Positions 9,387-18,910 are shown, counted from the first letter of the stretch. The stretch: DNA of 64,000 bases from Janthinobacterium lividum (GCF_023509035.1 NZ_CP075583.1:5890001-5954000); one strand, 5' to 3'. The notes: generated from the letters alone by a model not told the origin. Made by a program: numbers and translations.

Positions 9387-10451
9387 ATGCATCAATCCTC
9401 CTCCATGCCCCATTCCCGAAACGCCCTGCCCTGGCTGCGCAGCGCCGTGCTGGCCACCGCGCTGGCCAACCTGTCCGCCTGCGCCAGCCCGCCCGCGCAC
9501 GAGACGCTGTTCCTCGCCACCACCCTTACGCCCGCGCATTCCTTCACCAAGGGCATCGAAGGTCCGGCCGTGGATGCGGATGGCAATATCTATGCCGTTA
9601 ACTTTGCGCGCCAGCAAACCATCGGCAAGGTCAGCCCCGGCGGCGCTGCCGAGGTGTACCTGACCCTGCCCGGCAACAGCATCGCCAACGGCATCCGCTT
9701 CGGCAGCCGTGGCCAGATGTACCTGGCCGACTACATGGAACACACGATTTACCTGGTCGATCCGGCCACGCGCGCGCTCACCATCCACGCGCGCGAACCG
9801 CGCATGACACAGCCGAACGATATCGCCATCACGCAGGACGACGTGCTGTATGCGAGCGACCCGAACTGGAAGGAAAACACGGGCCGCGTGTGGCGCATCG
9901 CGGCCGACGGCACGGTGACCCTGGCGCTGGACACCATGGGCACGGCCAACGGCATCGAGGTCAGTCCCGACGGCAAGATTTTGTATGTGAATGAAAGCGT
10001 GCAGCGCAATATCTGGATGTATGACATCGCCGCGGATGGCAGCCTGAGCGGCAAGCGCTTGCTGATCAAGTTCGACGATTTCGGCATGGACGGCATGCGC
10101 GTCGATGTCGATGGCAACCTGTACGTGACGCGCTATGGCAAGGGCAGCGTGGTGAAACTGTCGCCGCAAGGGCGCATCCTGCGCGAAATCAGCGTGCCCG
10201 GCGCCAAGCCCAGCAACATCACCTTCGGCGGCCCCGATGGCCGCACGGCGTATGTCACGGAAGTGGTGCAGGGGCGGCTGCTGCAGTTCCGCGTCGACCG
10301 CCCGGGCCTGGAGTGGCAGCGGGCACAGCAGCACAAGAGCAATGCGGCGGCAGCCGCCGCCACCGGCCGCAGCGGAGCAGCTCAGCGCGGAATGACGCGC
10401 TCCGCCTTCAGGCGCTCGAACAGGGCGATGAAGGCGTCTTGCGTATCCTGA
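9387..10451 (+). CDS. SMP-30/gluconolactonase-like beta-propeller lipoprotein
   Basis: Starting at ATG 9387, the protein has a signal sequence ending in LANLSACAS, so Cys29 is a likely lipobox cysteine and the mature protein a periplasmic or outer-membrane lipoprotein. The rest is a six-bladed propeller of the SMP-30/strictosidine-synthase type, with repeats such as GPAVDADGNIYAVN, SIANGIRFGSRGQMY, QPNDIAITQDD and NGIEVSPDGKILYVNES. Related enzymes hydrolyse sugar lactones or esters; the substrate here is unknown. The last 23 codons overlap the end of the convergent SDR gene by 70 nt and have Ala/Arg/Ser-rich, non-coding composition. The true stop may therefore be earlier in another frame (possible indel near 10340-10370). 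Confidence 0.78.
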   Translation: MHQSSSMPHSRNALPWLRSAVLATALANLSACASPPAHETLFLATTLTPAHSFTKGIEGPAVDADGNIYAVNFARQQTIGKVSPGGAAEVYLTLPGNSIANGIRFGSRGQMYLADYMEHTIYLVDPATRALTIHAREPRMTQPNDIAITQDDVLYASDPNWKENTGRVWRIAADGTVTLALDTMGTANGIEVSPDGKILYVNESVQRNIWMYDIAADGSLSGKRLLIKFDDFGMDGMRVDVDGNLYVTRYGKGSVVKLSPQGRILREISVPGAKPSNITFGGPDGRTAYVTEVVQGRLLQFRVDRPGLEWQRAQQHKSNAAAAAATGRSGAAQRGMTRSAFRRSNRAMKASCVS

Positions 10452-11449
10452 TAATCAAGAAAGCCCGCCTTGCGGCTCTTGCCCATGTCCGTCACCACTT
10501 CCATCGGCCGCCCCAGGTCGGCATCCGTATGCCACCAGGAAGCGAGACGGCCGATATCCGCTTCGACCAGGCCATGCTGCTGCGCGAGGGCGCGCCACTG
10601 CGCGGGGGCGTCCTGCATGCGATCAGCCAGCGGCGCCATCGTTTCCGGCAAGTCCGCCGCCTCGACGCCAAAATAGGCGGCCAGGCGCGGCCACAGCCAC
10701 TTCCAGCGGAACACGTCGCCATTGACGATATTAAAATCCTCGTTGCGCGCGGCGGGGCAGTCCGCCGCCCACGCCAGGTGGCGCGCGGTCTGGCCCGCGT
10801 CCGTCATGTCGGACAGGCCGTGCCATTGCGCGGCTGAACCCGGAAAGACGAAGGGCTGGCCGTTGGCCTTGCACAGGCTGGCATACGCGGCCAGGGTCAG
10901 GCCCATGTTCATGGCATTGCCCAGCGCGTAGCCGATGATGGTGTGCGGGCGGTGCACGCTCCACGTAAAACCGTCGCGCGCGGCCGCCTCGAACAGCCGG
11001 TCTTCCTGTGCATAGTAGAAATTCTCGACCGTTTGCCGGCCCTGCTCTTCGCGGAACGGCGTGACGGGAACGCTGCCCTTGCCATAGGCATCAAACGGCC
11101 CCAGGTAGTGCTTGAGGCCCGTCACCAGCGCCGCATGGCGCAAGTGGCCGCTCGGTCCCAGCGCGGCCAGCACATTGGCGACCATGGCGCCATTGACGCG
11201 GATATTTTCCTGCTCGTTGGCCTGGCGCGCCCAGGCCGTGAAGAAGACGTGGCTGGCGTCCAGGCCCGTCAGGGCGGCGCTTACTGCCGCACCATCCGTG
11301 GCATCCAGTTGAAGCGATACGCAACCGGCTGGCACGGGCGTGCGGCCACGCGAGACACCCGTCACCTGCCAGCCCTGCGCCAGCAAATGCGTGGCCAGGC
11401 TGCTGCCGATAACGCCGCTGGCGCCGATAATCAATGCGTGCTTGTTCAT
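10382..11449 (-). CDS. SDR family oxidoreductase, PRISE-like
   Basis: The start is ATG 11449 with GGAG 5 nt upstream. The nucleotide-binding motif GASGVIGSSL (about 8-17) marks an extended SDR. NFYYAQED, in place of the classical YxxxK, together with SVHRPHTIIGYA is characteristic of the progesterone 5-beta-reductase/iridoid synthase-like (PRISE) group. That group reduces activated C=C bonds with NADPH. Bacterial members are usually of unknown substrate. It is divergent from a LysR regulator 98 nt away, which probably controls it. Confidence 0.82.
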   Translation of the reverse strand: MNKHALIIGASGVIGSSLATHLLAQGWQVTGVSRGRTPVPAGCVSLQLDATDGAAVSAALTGLDASHVFFTAWARQANEQENIRVNGAMVANVLAALGPSGHLRHAALVTGLKHYLGPFDAYGKGSVPVTPFREEQGRQTVENFYYAQEDRLFEAAARDGFTWSVHRPHTIIGYALGNAMNMGLTLAAYASLCKANGQPFVFPGSAAQWHGLSDMTDAGQTARHLAWAADCPAARNEDFNIVNGDVFRWKWLWPRLAAYFGVEAADLPETMAPLADRMQDAPAQWRALAQQHGLVEADIGRLASWWHTDADLGRPMEVVTDMGKSRKAGFLDYQDTQDAFIALFERLKAERVIPR

Positions 11450-11547
11450 GGGAACTCCAATGCCTGTGTAAAAAACCATGATATAACGGACACAAATTCT
11501 TATCCGCGATAGTATTTCACCTTATTCATGAAAAATATTCCTCAATC

Positions 11548-12447
11548 ATGTCAGAACACTTGAAAGGCATCGCGCCTTTTCTTGCCACCGCCGACGCCGG
11601 CAGTTTCACCAAGGCGGCCGCACGACTGCACTTGAGCAGCTCGGCCGTGAGCAAGAGCGTGGCACGGCTGGAAGCCCGCCTGGGCGTGATCCTGTTCGAG
11701 CGCAGCACCCGGCGTTTGCAGTTGAGCAGCGCGGGGCAGGCCTATTACGCCACCTGCAAGCGCGTGCTGCAGGAACTGGTCGATGCGGAAAACGTGCTGG
11801 CCGAGCAGGAAGGCGAACTGGCAGGCAAGGTGCGCATCGGCGTGCCCGCTTCGTATGGCCGCATGCGCGTGATGCCGGCGCTGATTAATCTGTGCGAAAA
11901 ATATCCGCAGCTGCAGCCGACGATCACCTTCAGCGACCGCTTTGCCGACCTGTTCGAAGAGCGCATCGATATCGCCGTGCGCATCGGCGCGCCGGGCAGC
12001 TGGCCGCAGACGCTGGGGCAGATGCCGTTGGGCGAAGAGCGCCTGATCTTTTGCGCGGCGCCCGCCTACCTGGCGCAGCGCGGCATGCCGGCCACCATCG
12101 ACGAGCTCGATGGCCACGACTGCATCGCCTATGGCCGGGGCGACGGCACGGCGGCGCCGTGGCTGTTTGCCGGCGAGGACGGGGTGGAACGGCGCGCGAT
12201 CCATCCACGCCTGACGGTAGGTGACGCCGAGGCGCAGACGGCCGCCGTGCTGGCGGGCCTGGGCATCGCGCAGCAGGCGACCTGGCTGGTGCAGGAGCAC
12301 CTGGCCAGCGGCGCCATCGTCGAAGTACTGCCAGCCTGCGCCACGCAAGGCTTGCCCCTTTCCCTGGCGTGGCCGCTGGCGCGCCAGCTCACCGCCAAGA
12401 CCGGCACGCTGCTCAAGGAATTGAAGCAGCGCCTGACGATAGTCTGA
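11548..12447 (+). CDS. LysR-family transcriptional regulator
   Basis: This 299-aa protein has a winged helix-turn-helix at about residues 8-66 (FLATADAGSFTKAAARLHLSSS... type, ending FERSTRRLQLS). A type-2 periplasmic-binding effector domain follows (KVRIGVPASYG, GIAQQATWLV), as in the CrgA/DmlR-like subgroup. It is transcribed divergently from the PRISE-like reductase. The shared intergenic region has the palindrome TTCATGAA at 11525-11532, a candidate half-operator. Its 3' end is 3 nt from the end of the convergent substrate-binding protein gene. Confidence 0.9.
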   Translation: MSEHLKGIAPFLATADAGSFTKAAARLHLSSSAVSKSVARLEARLGVILFERSTRRLQLSSAGQAYYATCKRVLQELVDAENVLAEQEGELAGKVRIGVPASYGRMRVMPALINLCEKYPQLQPTITFSDRFADLFEERIDIAVRIGAPGSWPQTLGQMPLGEERLIFCAAPAYLAQRGMPATIDELDGHDCIAYGRGDGTAAPWLFAGEDGVERRAIHPRLTVGDAEAQTAAVLAGLGIAQQATWLVQEHLASGAIVEVLPACATQGLPLSLAWPLARQLTAKTGTLLKELKQRLTIV

Positions 12448-12450
12448 CCA

Positions 12451-13413
12451 TCAATATAAAACGTTCTTCGCTTCCGGCAGGTCAACATTGGCCTTGGTGA
12501 CGATCACCACGCCCGTGTTGACGAACGGCGCGACCTTCTTTCCCTCGATCAGGCTGACGAGCGTTTTCACGCCCAGCGCGCCCATCGAGTAGGAACCCTG
12601 CACGGCGGTCGCATACAGGGTGCCGTCCTTGACGAAGTTTTTCAAGTCTTCATTGCCGTCGAAGCCCACGGCGATCACCTTGCCGGCTTTGCCCGCCTGC
12701 GCGATGGCGCGGCCCATGCCCACGGCCGTCGGCTCATTGGCGCCGAAGATGCCTTTCAAGTCCGGATTCGAGGCCAGCACGTCGGTCGTCTGGTTCAGCG
12801 CCGTGGCCATTTGCGACTGCGAGTAATACGTGCCGACGATCTGCAGTTGCGAGTTCTTTTCGATATAGCGCTTGAAGCCGCCCACCCTGCCCGTCTCGGA
12901 ACCGGCACCGGCCACGTACGACATCACGGCGATCTTGCCCGTCTTGCCGACCTGCGAAATGAGGGCCTTGGCACTTTGCTCGCCGGCCGCTTCATTGTCG
13001 GTCGACAGGAAAGACTGGTAGTAGCGCTTGCCGCTGTCGGCCACCAGCGAATCGATCAGCACCACGGGAATCTTCGCTTCCCACGCCTTCTTCAGGGCCG
13101 GCACCAGCGCGTCCGGGTCCGACGCGGCCAGCACGATACCGGCCACTTTGCGCGTGACGGCGTTTTCCACCATGCTGACCTGGTCGGCGATGGCCGACTC
13201 CGATGCCGGTCCCTGGAAGGTCAGGCTGTAGCCCTTGGCGTCGGCGGCGCTGGCCGTGGCGCCCTTCTTGACGTTTTGCCAGTAGTTGGAATTGGTCGTC
13301 TTGACGATCACGGCGATCTCGCCCGGGGCGGCGAAGGCGGCGCTGGAGCTCAGGGCGAAGGCTGCGGTCAACAGACCGAGCAAGATGGTGTTGAAGGCTT
13401 TGAAGGTTTTCAT
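12451..13413 (-). CDS. Sugar ABC transporter periplasmic binding protein (RbsB type)
   Basis: I chose ATG 13413 because GAGG lies 6 nt upstream. It gives an ideal Sec signal (MKTFKAFNTILLGLLTAAFA, cleavage after AFAA). The mature protein is a type-1 periplasmic-binding domain of the ribose/fucose class, with IVKTTNSNYWQNVKKGA, GIVLAASDPDALVPAL, IFGANEPTAVGMGRA and GFDGNEDLKNFVKDG. It delivers the sugar to the permease/ATPase encoded just upstream. Unusually it is the last gene of the operon, whereas binding-protein genes more often come first. Confidence 0.92.
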   Translation of the reverse strand: MKTFKAFNTILLGLLTAAFALSSSAAFAAPGEIAVIVKTTNSNYWQNVKKGATASAADAKGYSLTFQGPASESAIADQVSMVENAVTRKVAGIVLAASDPDALVPALKKAWEAKIPVVLIDSLVADSGKRYYQSFLSTDNEAAGEQSAKALISQVGKTGKIAVMSYVAGAGSETGRVGGFKRYIEKNSQLQIVGTYYSQSQMATALNQTTDVLASNPDLKGIFGANEPTAVGMGRAIAQAGKAGKVIAVGFDGNEDLKNFVKDGTLYATAVQGSYSMGALGVKTLVSLIEGKKVAPFVNTGVVIVTKANVDLPEAKNVLY

Positions 13414-13467
13414 TGTCGTCCTCATGTAATTATAGATTTATGGGTGTGACTACTTTCAGCTACTGCT

Positions 13468-14442
13468 TCAGGCGCGGTTGCGCTTCTGATCGATCCAGAC
13501 GGTCAGCAAGATGACCAGTCCGATAATGATTTGCTGGATAAAGCTCGATACCCCGTTCATGTTCAAGCCGTTGCGCAGGATGCCGATGACGAAGGAACCG
13601 ATGACGGTGCCGGAAATGGTGCCGATGCCGCCGATCAGCGAGGCGCCGCCGATCACGGCGCTGGCGATCGCATCGAGTTCGTACATCACGCCCTCGTTCG
13701 GCTGCGCCGTCACCAGGCGCGACATCAGCACGCAGCCCGTCAGGCCAGACAAGGCGCCGGACAAGGTGTACACCAGCAGGGTCACGCGGCCCACCTTCAC
13801 GCCCGACAGGCGCGCCGCTTCCGCATTCGAACCGACGGCATAGATATGCCGGCCAAAAGTGGTGCGGCTGAGCATGATGGAGACGGCCACGGCGATCACC
13901 ACCATCAGCACCACCGGATACGGAATGCCAGGGAAGACGACTTCGGGGAAGGTGCCGCCCGTGTCGCGTTCGATGCGCCACAGCACGCCGTTGCCCAGTT
14001 CGCCAAACGAATCGCCCAGGCCGGAAATGGCGCGTGCGCCCGTCACCTGCAGCGCCAGGCCGCGCGCGATCAGCATCATGCCGAGTGTGGCGATGAAGGG
14101 CGGCAGTTTCAATTGGGTGATGCAAAAGCCGTTGACGGCGCCGCACATGGCGCCCACCACGACGCCGCCCAGCATGGCGACCGGCACGGGCACGCCGCTC
14201 TTGACCAGCAGCGCGGCGGCCACGCCGGCCAGCGCCAGCACGGAGCCGGAACTCAGGTCGATGCCGCCCGTGATGATGACACAGGTGGCGGCAATGCCCA
14301 GGTAGGCGATCGACGTGACTTGCAGGGCCACGCTCATGCCGTTGCTGACGGAGAAAAAGGCATTGCTGGTCAGGGAAAACACCAGCAGCAACAGCGACAG
14401 GCTGCCCAGCGCGGCGAATTTTTGTATCAGTTCTTTATTCAT
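13468..14442 (-). CDS. Sugar ABC transporter permease (RbsC type)
   Basis: This is a 324-aa polytopic membrane protein of the ribose/xylose permease family. The conserved signatures are ITGGIDLSSGSVLALAGV, LPPFIATLGMM and GASLIGGIGTISGTVIG. I prefer ATG 14442 (MNKELIQKFAAL); an in-frame codon at 14484 would overlap the ATPase gene. It forms the transmembrane channel as a dimer with the ATPase encoded 19 nt upstream and the binding protein downstream. A single permease gene implies a homodimeric channel. Confidence 0.92.
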   Translation of the reverse strand: MNKELIQKFAALGSLSLLLLVFSLTSNAFFSVSNGMSVALQVTSIAYLGIAATCVIITGGIDLSSGSVLALAGVAAALLVKSGVPVPVAMLGGVVVGAMCGAVNGFCITQLKLPPFIATLGMMLIARGLALQVTGARAISGLGDSFGELGNGVLWRIERDTGGTFPEVVFPGIPYPVVLMVVIAVAVSIMLSRTTFGRHIYAVGSNAEAARLSGVKVGRVTLLVYTLSGALSGLTGCVLMSRLVTAQPNEGVMYELDAIASAVIGGASLIGGIGTISGTVIGSFVIGILRNGLNMNGVSSFIQQIIIGLVILLTVWIDQKRNRA

Positions 14443-14461
14443 TTTTTTAAGCTTTCTGTTT

Positions 14462-15994
14462 TTAACGGACTGCTGCCTGGCCAAGGGCGGGACTGGCTAC
14501 GCGCCCCGACGCCAGCTGCATGATCTCTTCCTGTGACGACTCGCGCGTATTGACGATGCCGCTGATGCGTCCTTCATGGAACACGGCTACCCGGTCCGTC
14601 ATGCCCATGATCTCGGGCAGTTCGGACGTGATGAGCACCACGCCGATGCCTTCCGACGCGAGCTTGTCGAGCAGCTGGTAGATGGCGAACTTGGCCCCCA
14701 CGTCGATGCCGCGCGTGGGTTCGTCGAAGAAGATGATTTTCGATTCGCGGTACAGCCATTTGCTGATGACGATCTTTTGCTGGTTGCCGCCCGAGAGGTT
14801 GCGCGCGATCTGTTTCGAGGTCGGCGTCTTGATGCCCAGCGCCGCGATGTACTGCTGCGCCACCGCCTCTTCCCTGGCGAAATCGATGAAGCCGAAACGG
14901 TTCGCCAGCCGCGATACATTGGTCAAGGTCAGGTTGGCCGCCACCGACATGCGGATCGCCAGGCCGTGGCTCTTGCGGTCTTCCGACAGGTAGGCGATGC
15001 CGTGTCCGATGGCGTCGATGGGGCTGGCGATCGCTACTTCCATGTCGCCCAGGTGGATCGCGCCGCTGGTGAGCGGATCGGCGCCGAAGATGGCGCGCGC
15101 CACTTCCGTGCGCCCTGCGCCCATCAGGCCGGAAAAGCCGAGGATCTCGCCGCGCCGCAAATCAAAGCTCAGCGGGCCGAACACGTCCTTGCGGTGCAAA
15201 TCGGTCACACGCAGCAGCACGTCAGCGGTTGGCGTCGAGACGCGGTCGGGAAATTTTTCATCGAGGGTGCGGCCCACCATCTTTGCCACGATGGCGTCCA
15301 GGGTGGTGCTGGCAAAATCATCGGTGCAGACAAATTTCCCGTCGCGCAGCACCGTCACCCTGTCGATGATGTGCTGCATCTCTTCCAGCCGGTGCGAGAT
15401 ATACACCACGCTCACGCCGTTGCGCTTGAGTTCATTGATGATGTCGAACAGCTGGCCCGTTTCGCTTTCCGTCAGCGACGAGGTGGGCTCGTCCATGATC
15501 AGCACTTCCGTATTGAGCGATAGCGCCTTGGCGATTTCCACCATCTGCTGCTGCGCACAGGACAGGTTCTTGACCAGCTGGCGCGGGTCGATGCGCAGTT
15601 TCAAGCGGTCCAGCAGCGCCTGCGCATCGGCGCGCATTTTTTTGCGGTCGATAAAAATGCCGCGCACCGGTTCGCGCGCGAGGAAAATGTTCTCCGCCAC
15701 GCTCAGGTGCGGGATCAAATTCAGTTCCTGGTGGATGATGGCGATACCGGCCGCCTCCGCATCCACGCTGCAGGCAAAACTGCACACCTTGCCCTTGTAG
15801 ACCAGTTCTCCCTCATCGGCCTGGTACACGCCGCTCATCACCTTCATCAGGGTGGACTTGCCGGCGCCGTTTTCACCGCACAGCGCATGCGCCTCGCCCT
15901 TGCGCAGGCTGAAACTGACGTTATCCAGCGCCAGCACGCCGGGAAAGCGCTTGCTGACCTTGTTCAGCGCCAGTATCTCTTCGGATTGATTCAT
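14462..15994 (-). CDS. Sugar ABC transporter ATP-binding protein (RbsA/XylG type, two NBDs)
   Basis: At 510 aa it contains two fused nucleotide-binding domains. The first has Walker A GENGAGKSTLMK and Walker B LIMDEPTSSL. The second has a degenerate Walker A (SGLMGAGRTEVARA), intact signature LSGGNQQK and FFDEPTRGID. This asymmetry is normal for the class. The start at 15994 has GGAGGAGA 6 nt upstream. It energises sugar uptake within the catabolic operon. Confidence 0.93.
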   Translation of the reverse strand: MNQSEEILALNKVSKRFPGVLALDNVSFSLRKGEAHALCGENGAGKSTLMKVMSGVYQADEGELVYKGKVCSFACSVDAEAAGIAIIHQELNLIPHLSVAENIFLAREPVRGIFIDRKKMRADAQALLDRLKLRIDPRQLVKNLSCAQQQMVEIAKALSLNTEVLIMDEPTSSLTESETGQLFDIINELKRNGVSVVYISHRLEEMQHIIDRVTVLRDGKFVCTDDFASTTLDAIVAKMVGRTLDEKFPDRVSTPTADVLLRVTDLHRKDVFGPLSFDLRRGEILGFSGLMGAGRTEVARAIFGADPLTSGAIHLGDMEVAIASPIDAIGHGIAYLSEDRKSHGLAIRMSVAANLTLTNVSRLANRFGFIDFAREEAVAQQYIAALGIKTPTSKQIARNLSGGNQQKIVISKWLYRESKIIFFDEPTRGIDVGAKFAIYQLLDKLASEGIGVVLITSELPEIMGMTDRVAVFHEGRISGIVNTRESSQEEIMQLASGRVASPALGQAAVR

Positions 15995-16075
15995 GGTGTG
16001 TCTCCTCCACTCCACTGCCATAGGCCGGCGCGCCGGTGTCTGAGCACCTTGGCGGCACGCCGGTCTGCTACTTCA

Positions 16076-16942
16076 TTAACCGTCGATCAGTTGCGGATTC
16101 CAGGCATGCACGGTCTGGTTCTGCTCACCCAGGCCGCTTATCCCCAGGCGCATGGTGTCGCCCGGCTTCAGGTACACAGCCGACGGTTTCTGGCCCATGC
16201 CCACGCCCGGTGGCGTGCCGGTGCTGATGATGTCGCCCGGGTACAAGGTCATGAAGCGGCTGATGTAGCTGACCAGCTTGGCCACGCCGAAGACCATGGT
16301 CCGGGTATTGCCGTCCTGGACGCGCTTGCCGTTCACTTCCAGCCACAGGCCCAGGTTTTGCGGGTCCGCCACTTCGTCGGCGGTCACCAGCCAGGGGCCG
16401 ATCGGGCCGAAGGTGTCGCAGCCCTTGCCCTTGTCCCACTGGCCGCCGCGCTCCAGCTGGTATTCGCGTTCGGACAAGTCATTGACGACGCAGTAGCCGG
16501 CCACGTGCGACAGCGCATCCGCCTCGCTCACATAGCGCGCGGTGGTGCCGATCACCACGCCCAGCTCCACTTCCCAGTCGCTTTTCTGCGAGTCCTGCGG
16601 CATCACCACGGCATCGTTGGCGCCGATGATGGCGCTGGTGGCCTTCATGAACAGCACCGGCTCAGCCGGCACGGCCATGCCCGATTCGGCCGCATGGTCG
16701 GCATAGTTCAGGCCCACGCACAAAAACTTGCCCACGCCCTTCCACGGCGGCGCGATGCGGCCGGGATGGTCCACCACCGGCAGGCTGGCGATATCGAGGG
16801 CCGCCAAGGTCGCCAGGCCATCCTTGCCCAGGGTCGCGCCCGTGATATCGGACAGCACGCCGGAGAGGTCGCGCACGGCGCCGTCAGCATCGATCAAGGC
16901 AGGTTTTTCAGCGCCCTTGGCGCCATAACGCATCAGTTTCAT
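16076..16942 (-). CDS. Fumarylacetoacetate hydrolase family protein; likely 2,4-diketo-3-deoxy-fuconate/rhamnonate hydrolase
   Basis: This 288-aa protein has the FAH C-terminal domain with metal-binding acidic residues in SDWEVELGVVIG and the conserved GCDTFGPIGPW and STGTPPGVGMG motifs. Beside a 2-keto-3-deoxy sugar acid dehydrogenase and a sugar lactonase, members of this family hydrolyse 2,4-diketo-3-deoxy-L-fuconate or -rhamnonate to pyruvate plus L-lactate. That is the last step of the non-phosphorylating L-fucose/L-rhamnose routes. The exact substrate is inferred from context. Confidence 0.85.
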   Translation of the reverse strand: MKLMRYGAKGAEKPALIDADGAVRDLSGVLSDITGATLGKDGLATLAALDIASLPVVDHPGRIAPPWKGVGKFLCVGLNYADHAAESGMAVPAEPVLFMKATSAIIGANDAVVMPQDSQKSDWEVELGVVIGTTARYVSEADALSHVAGYCVVNDLSEREYQLERGGQWDKGKGCDTFGPIGPWLVTADEVADPQNLGLWLEVNGKRVQDGNTRTMVFGVAKLVSYISRFMTLYPGDIISTGTPPGVGMGQKPSAVYLKPGDTMRLGISGLGEQNQTVHAWNPQLIDG

Positions 16943-16963
16943 GTGATTCTCTCGTTGTAGTGA

Positions 16964-17719
16964 TTAATTTGACCAACCGCCGTCGATGACATGCACCATG
17001 CCGGTGGTAAAAGCGGATTCGTCGGATGCCAGATAGACGGCCAGGGCGGCGATTTCATCTGCCCTGCCCACTCTGCCCATCGGCTGGCGGGCCACGAAAG
17101 CGGCTTGCACGGTTTCCACGCTGACTCCAGTGGCCTCGGCTTGCGCCGCAATGCGTTCCTTCAGCGAGGGCGACTCGATGGTGCCGGGGCAGATCGCATT
17201 GCAGCGGATGCCACGCGTGACGAAGTCCGCCGCCACCGATTTGGTCATGCCCACCACGGCCGCCTTCGAGGTGCCGTAGATAAAACGGTTCGGCGCGCCC
17301 TTCACGCTGGACGCCACCGACGACATATTGACGATGGAGCCGGCGCCCCTGGCCAGCATGCCGGGCAGGACGGCGCGCATCAGCCGGTACATGGAGCGGG
17401 CGTTGATGTCGAAGGAACGGTCCCAGGCAGCGTCGTCGCACTCGAGGATGGTGCCGCCGTCAACGAAGCCGGCGCAGTTGAACAGGATATCGACAGGGCC
17501 GATCTCGTCGGTCAGCGCGGTAATCGCCGCGCCATCGGTCACGTCGAGCAGGCGGATGGCGCAGCCCGTCGCCTCTTTCAGCGCGTCGAGCTGGGCCTGG
17601 TTGATATCGGTGGCGATCACGGTGGCGCCTTCGCGCACGAACGCTTCGGCCGTGGCGCGGCCGATGCCCTGGCCTGCGGCGGTGAGCAGGGCGATTTTTC
17701 CTTGTAGTCTGGCGGTCAT
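16964..17719 (-). CDS. SDR dehydrogenase; likely 2-keto-3-deoxy-L-fuconate dehydrogenase
   Basis: A classical 251-aa SDR with the cofactor motif TAAGQGIGRA (about 13-22), catalytic YGTSK (Tyr/Lys), the preceding Ser in NMSSVAS, and Asp in ATDIN suggesting NAD preference. It ends in the usual TGMVHVIDGGWSN. It lies 21 nt before the FAH hydrolase gene, which would accept its 2,4-diketo product. Together they turn the 3-deoxy-2-keto acid into pyruvate and lactate without aldol cleavage. Context supports C6-deoxy substrates, but enzyme tests would be needed. Confidence 0.85.
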   Translation of the reverse strand: MTARLQGKIALLTAAGQGIGRATAEAFVREGATVIATDINQAQLDALKEATGCAIRLLDVTDGAAITALTDEIGPVDILFNCAGFVDGGTILECDDAAWDRSFDINARSMYRLMRAVLPGMLARGAGSIVNMSSVASSVKGAPNRFIYGTSKAAVVGMTKSVAADFVTRGIRCNAICPGTIESPSLKERIAAQAEATGVSVETVQAAFVARQPMGRVGRADEIAALAVYLASDESAFTTGMVHVIDGGWSN

Positions 17720-17741
17720 GTTGTCTCCTTGTTTTTCAGGT

Positions 17742-18071
17742 CTAAGCCATATGAAATACGTGTTCCATCATCGCCCAATGCTCGCCCTCGGCGCGTGTGG
17801 CAAGGGGCAGCTGGCATGGGACACAGAAGGTCCACCAGCGCTGCGTTTCCGGGTCGGCGGCGATGGCCGCCATGTCGGCTTCAAAATCCTCGCCGTGGTA
17901 TTCCCAGTAGCCGAACAGCAGGTTTTCCGGCTGGCGCAGGAAGATCGAATAATTGCTGACATGCGCTGCCGACAGTTTGGCCAGCACTTGCGGCCAGACG
18001 GCGGCGTGCAGGGTTTTGTATTCGGCGATGCGCTCCGGCGCGATGCCGATGACCATGCCCATTCTTTTCAT
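17742..18071 (-). CDS. L-rhamnose/L-fucose mutarotase family protein
   Basis: This 109-aa protein starts at ATG 18071, overlapping the lactonase stop by 4 nt. It has the mutarotase layout: VIGIAPERIAEYKTLHAAVWP near the N-terminus, NYSIFL and LLFGYWEYHG in the middle, and TQRWW further on. The conserved His and Trp/Tyr residues of the RhaM fold are visible. It interconverts sugar anomers so that the aldose dehydrogenase of the same operon gets its preferred form. Confidence 0.85.
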   Translation of the reverse strand: MKRMGMVIGIAPERIAEYKTLHAAVWPQVLAKLSAAHVSNYSIFLRQPENLLFGYWEYHGEDFEADMAAIAADPETQRWWTFCVPCQLPLATRAEGEHWAMMEHVFHMA

Positions 18072-18910
18072 GGCGTTTCCTGGTTGATGTCGTAAAAGCG
18101 CAGTGCATTGAGGCCAAAAATATCGTTCCTGTCCTGCTGCCCCAAATGCGCCAGCAGTGCTTCGCTTGCGGCCAGCCACGCCGCATAGCCACCGGCCAGG
18201 TCCACCACGGGCCAGTCGCTGCCCCAGATCACGCGCCGGGGGCCGAACACGTCCAGCACGTGCCGCACATACGGCTGCAAATCGTCCACGCGCCAGCCGG
18301 CCCCCGCTTCCGTCACCAGTCCGGACAGCTTGCAGTGCACGTTCGGCAGCACGGCCAGCTGCGCCATGTCTTCGCGCCAGTTGCCGAAGGCGGCATCGGC
18401 AATCGGCGGCTTGGCCGCATGGTCGATCACGATGGGAAGCAGCGGATAGTCGCGCGCGCAACGCAGCAGCGCGGGCAAGTGGCGCGGCAGCACCAGCGCG
18501 TCCAGCCGCAAGCCGTGTTCCAGCATGGCCCTCAAAGCCGGCGCCAGTGCGGGATTGGCGATCCACCGATCGTCATCGAGGTCCTGCAGCATGGGCCGCA
18601 AGCCCTTGAGCGTGCCGTTCGACGCCAGGCGCGCAATCGCCGCCGGTGCGTCAGGTGCTAGCAGCTCCGTCCAGCCCACGACGGCGCGGATAAAGCTGCT
18701 TTTTTCGGAGAGCGCCAGCAGCCAGCGCGTATCGTCTTCGGACGGCAGCGACTGCACCAACACAGTTCCAGCGATGCCGTGAGCAGCCAGCAAGGGCGCC
18801 AGGTCGGCGGGCGCAAAATCGCGGTGGATGGCGGCCAGGGATGGCGGCGGCCAGCTGCCGGCACGCGCGGCCAGCTGCCAGAAGTGCTGGTGGGCGTCGA
18901 TGCGCATCAT
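18068..18910 (-). CDS. Amidohydrolase-family sugar lactonase (L-fucono-1,5-lactonase type)
   Basis: A metal-dependent amidohydrolase-2 protein of about 280 aa. It starts with the HxH metal site (MMRIDAHQHFW), carries VIDHAAKPP and NVHCKLSGL, and ends with the GSDWP motif holding the catalytic Asp. It matches the lactonases of L-fucose, L-rhamnose and L-galactose oxidation. Its ATG at 18910 overlaps the stop of the aldose dehydrogenase gene, which produces the lactone, and its own stop overlaps the mutarotase start. This is tight translational coupling of three consecutive steps. Confidence 0.85.
   Translation of the reverse strand: MMRIDAHQHFWQLAARAGSWPPPSLAAIHRDFAPADLAPLLAAHGIAGTVLVQSLPSEDDTRWLLALSEKSSFIRAVVGWTELLAPDAPAAIARLASNGTLKGLRPMLQDLDDDRWIANPALAPALRAMLEHGLRLDALVLPRHLPALLRCARDYPLLPIVIDHAAKPPIADAAFGNWREDMAQLAVLPNVHCKLSGLVTEAGAGWRVDDLQPYVRHVLDVFGPRRVIWGSDWPVVDLAGGYAAWLAASEALLAHLGQQDRNDIFGLNALRFYDINQETP

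Noticed and set aside
13531..16960. Several long plus-strand frames (13531-14523, 14576-15523, 15707-16960)
   Set aside because: All lie antisense to the ABC transporter and hydrolase genes and have the His/Gln/Arg/Ala composition typical of shadow frames in GC-rich DNA.
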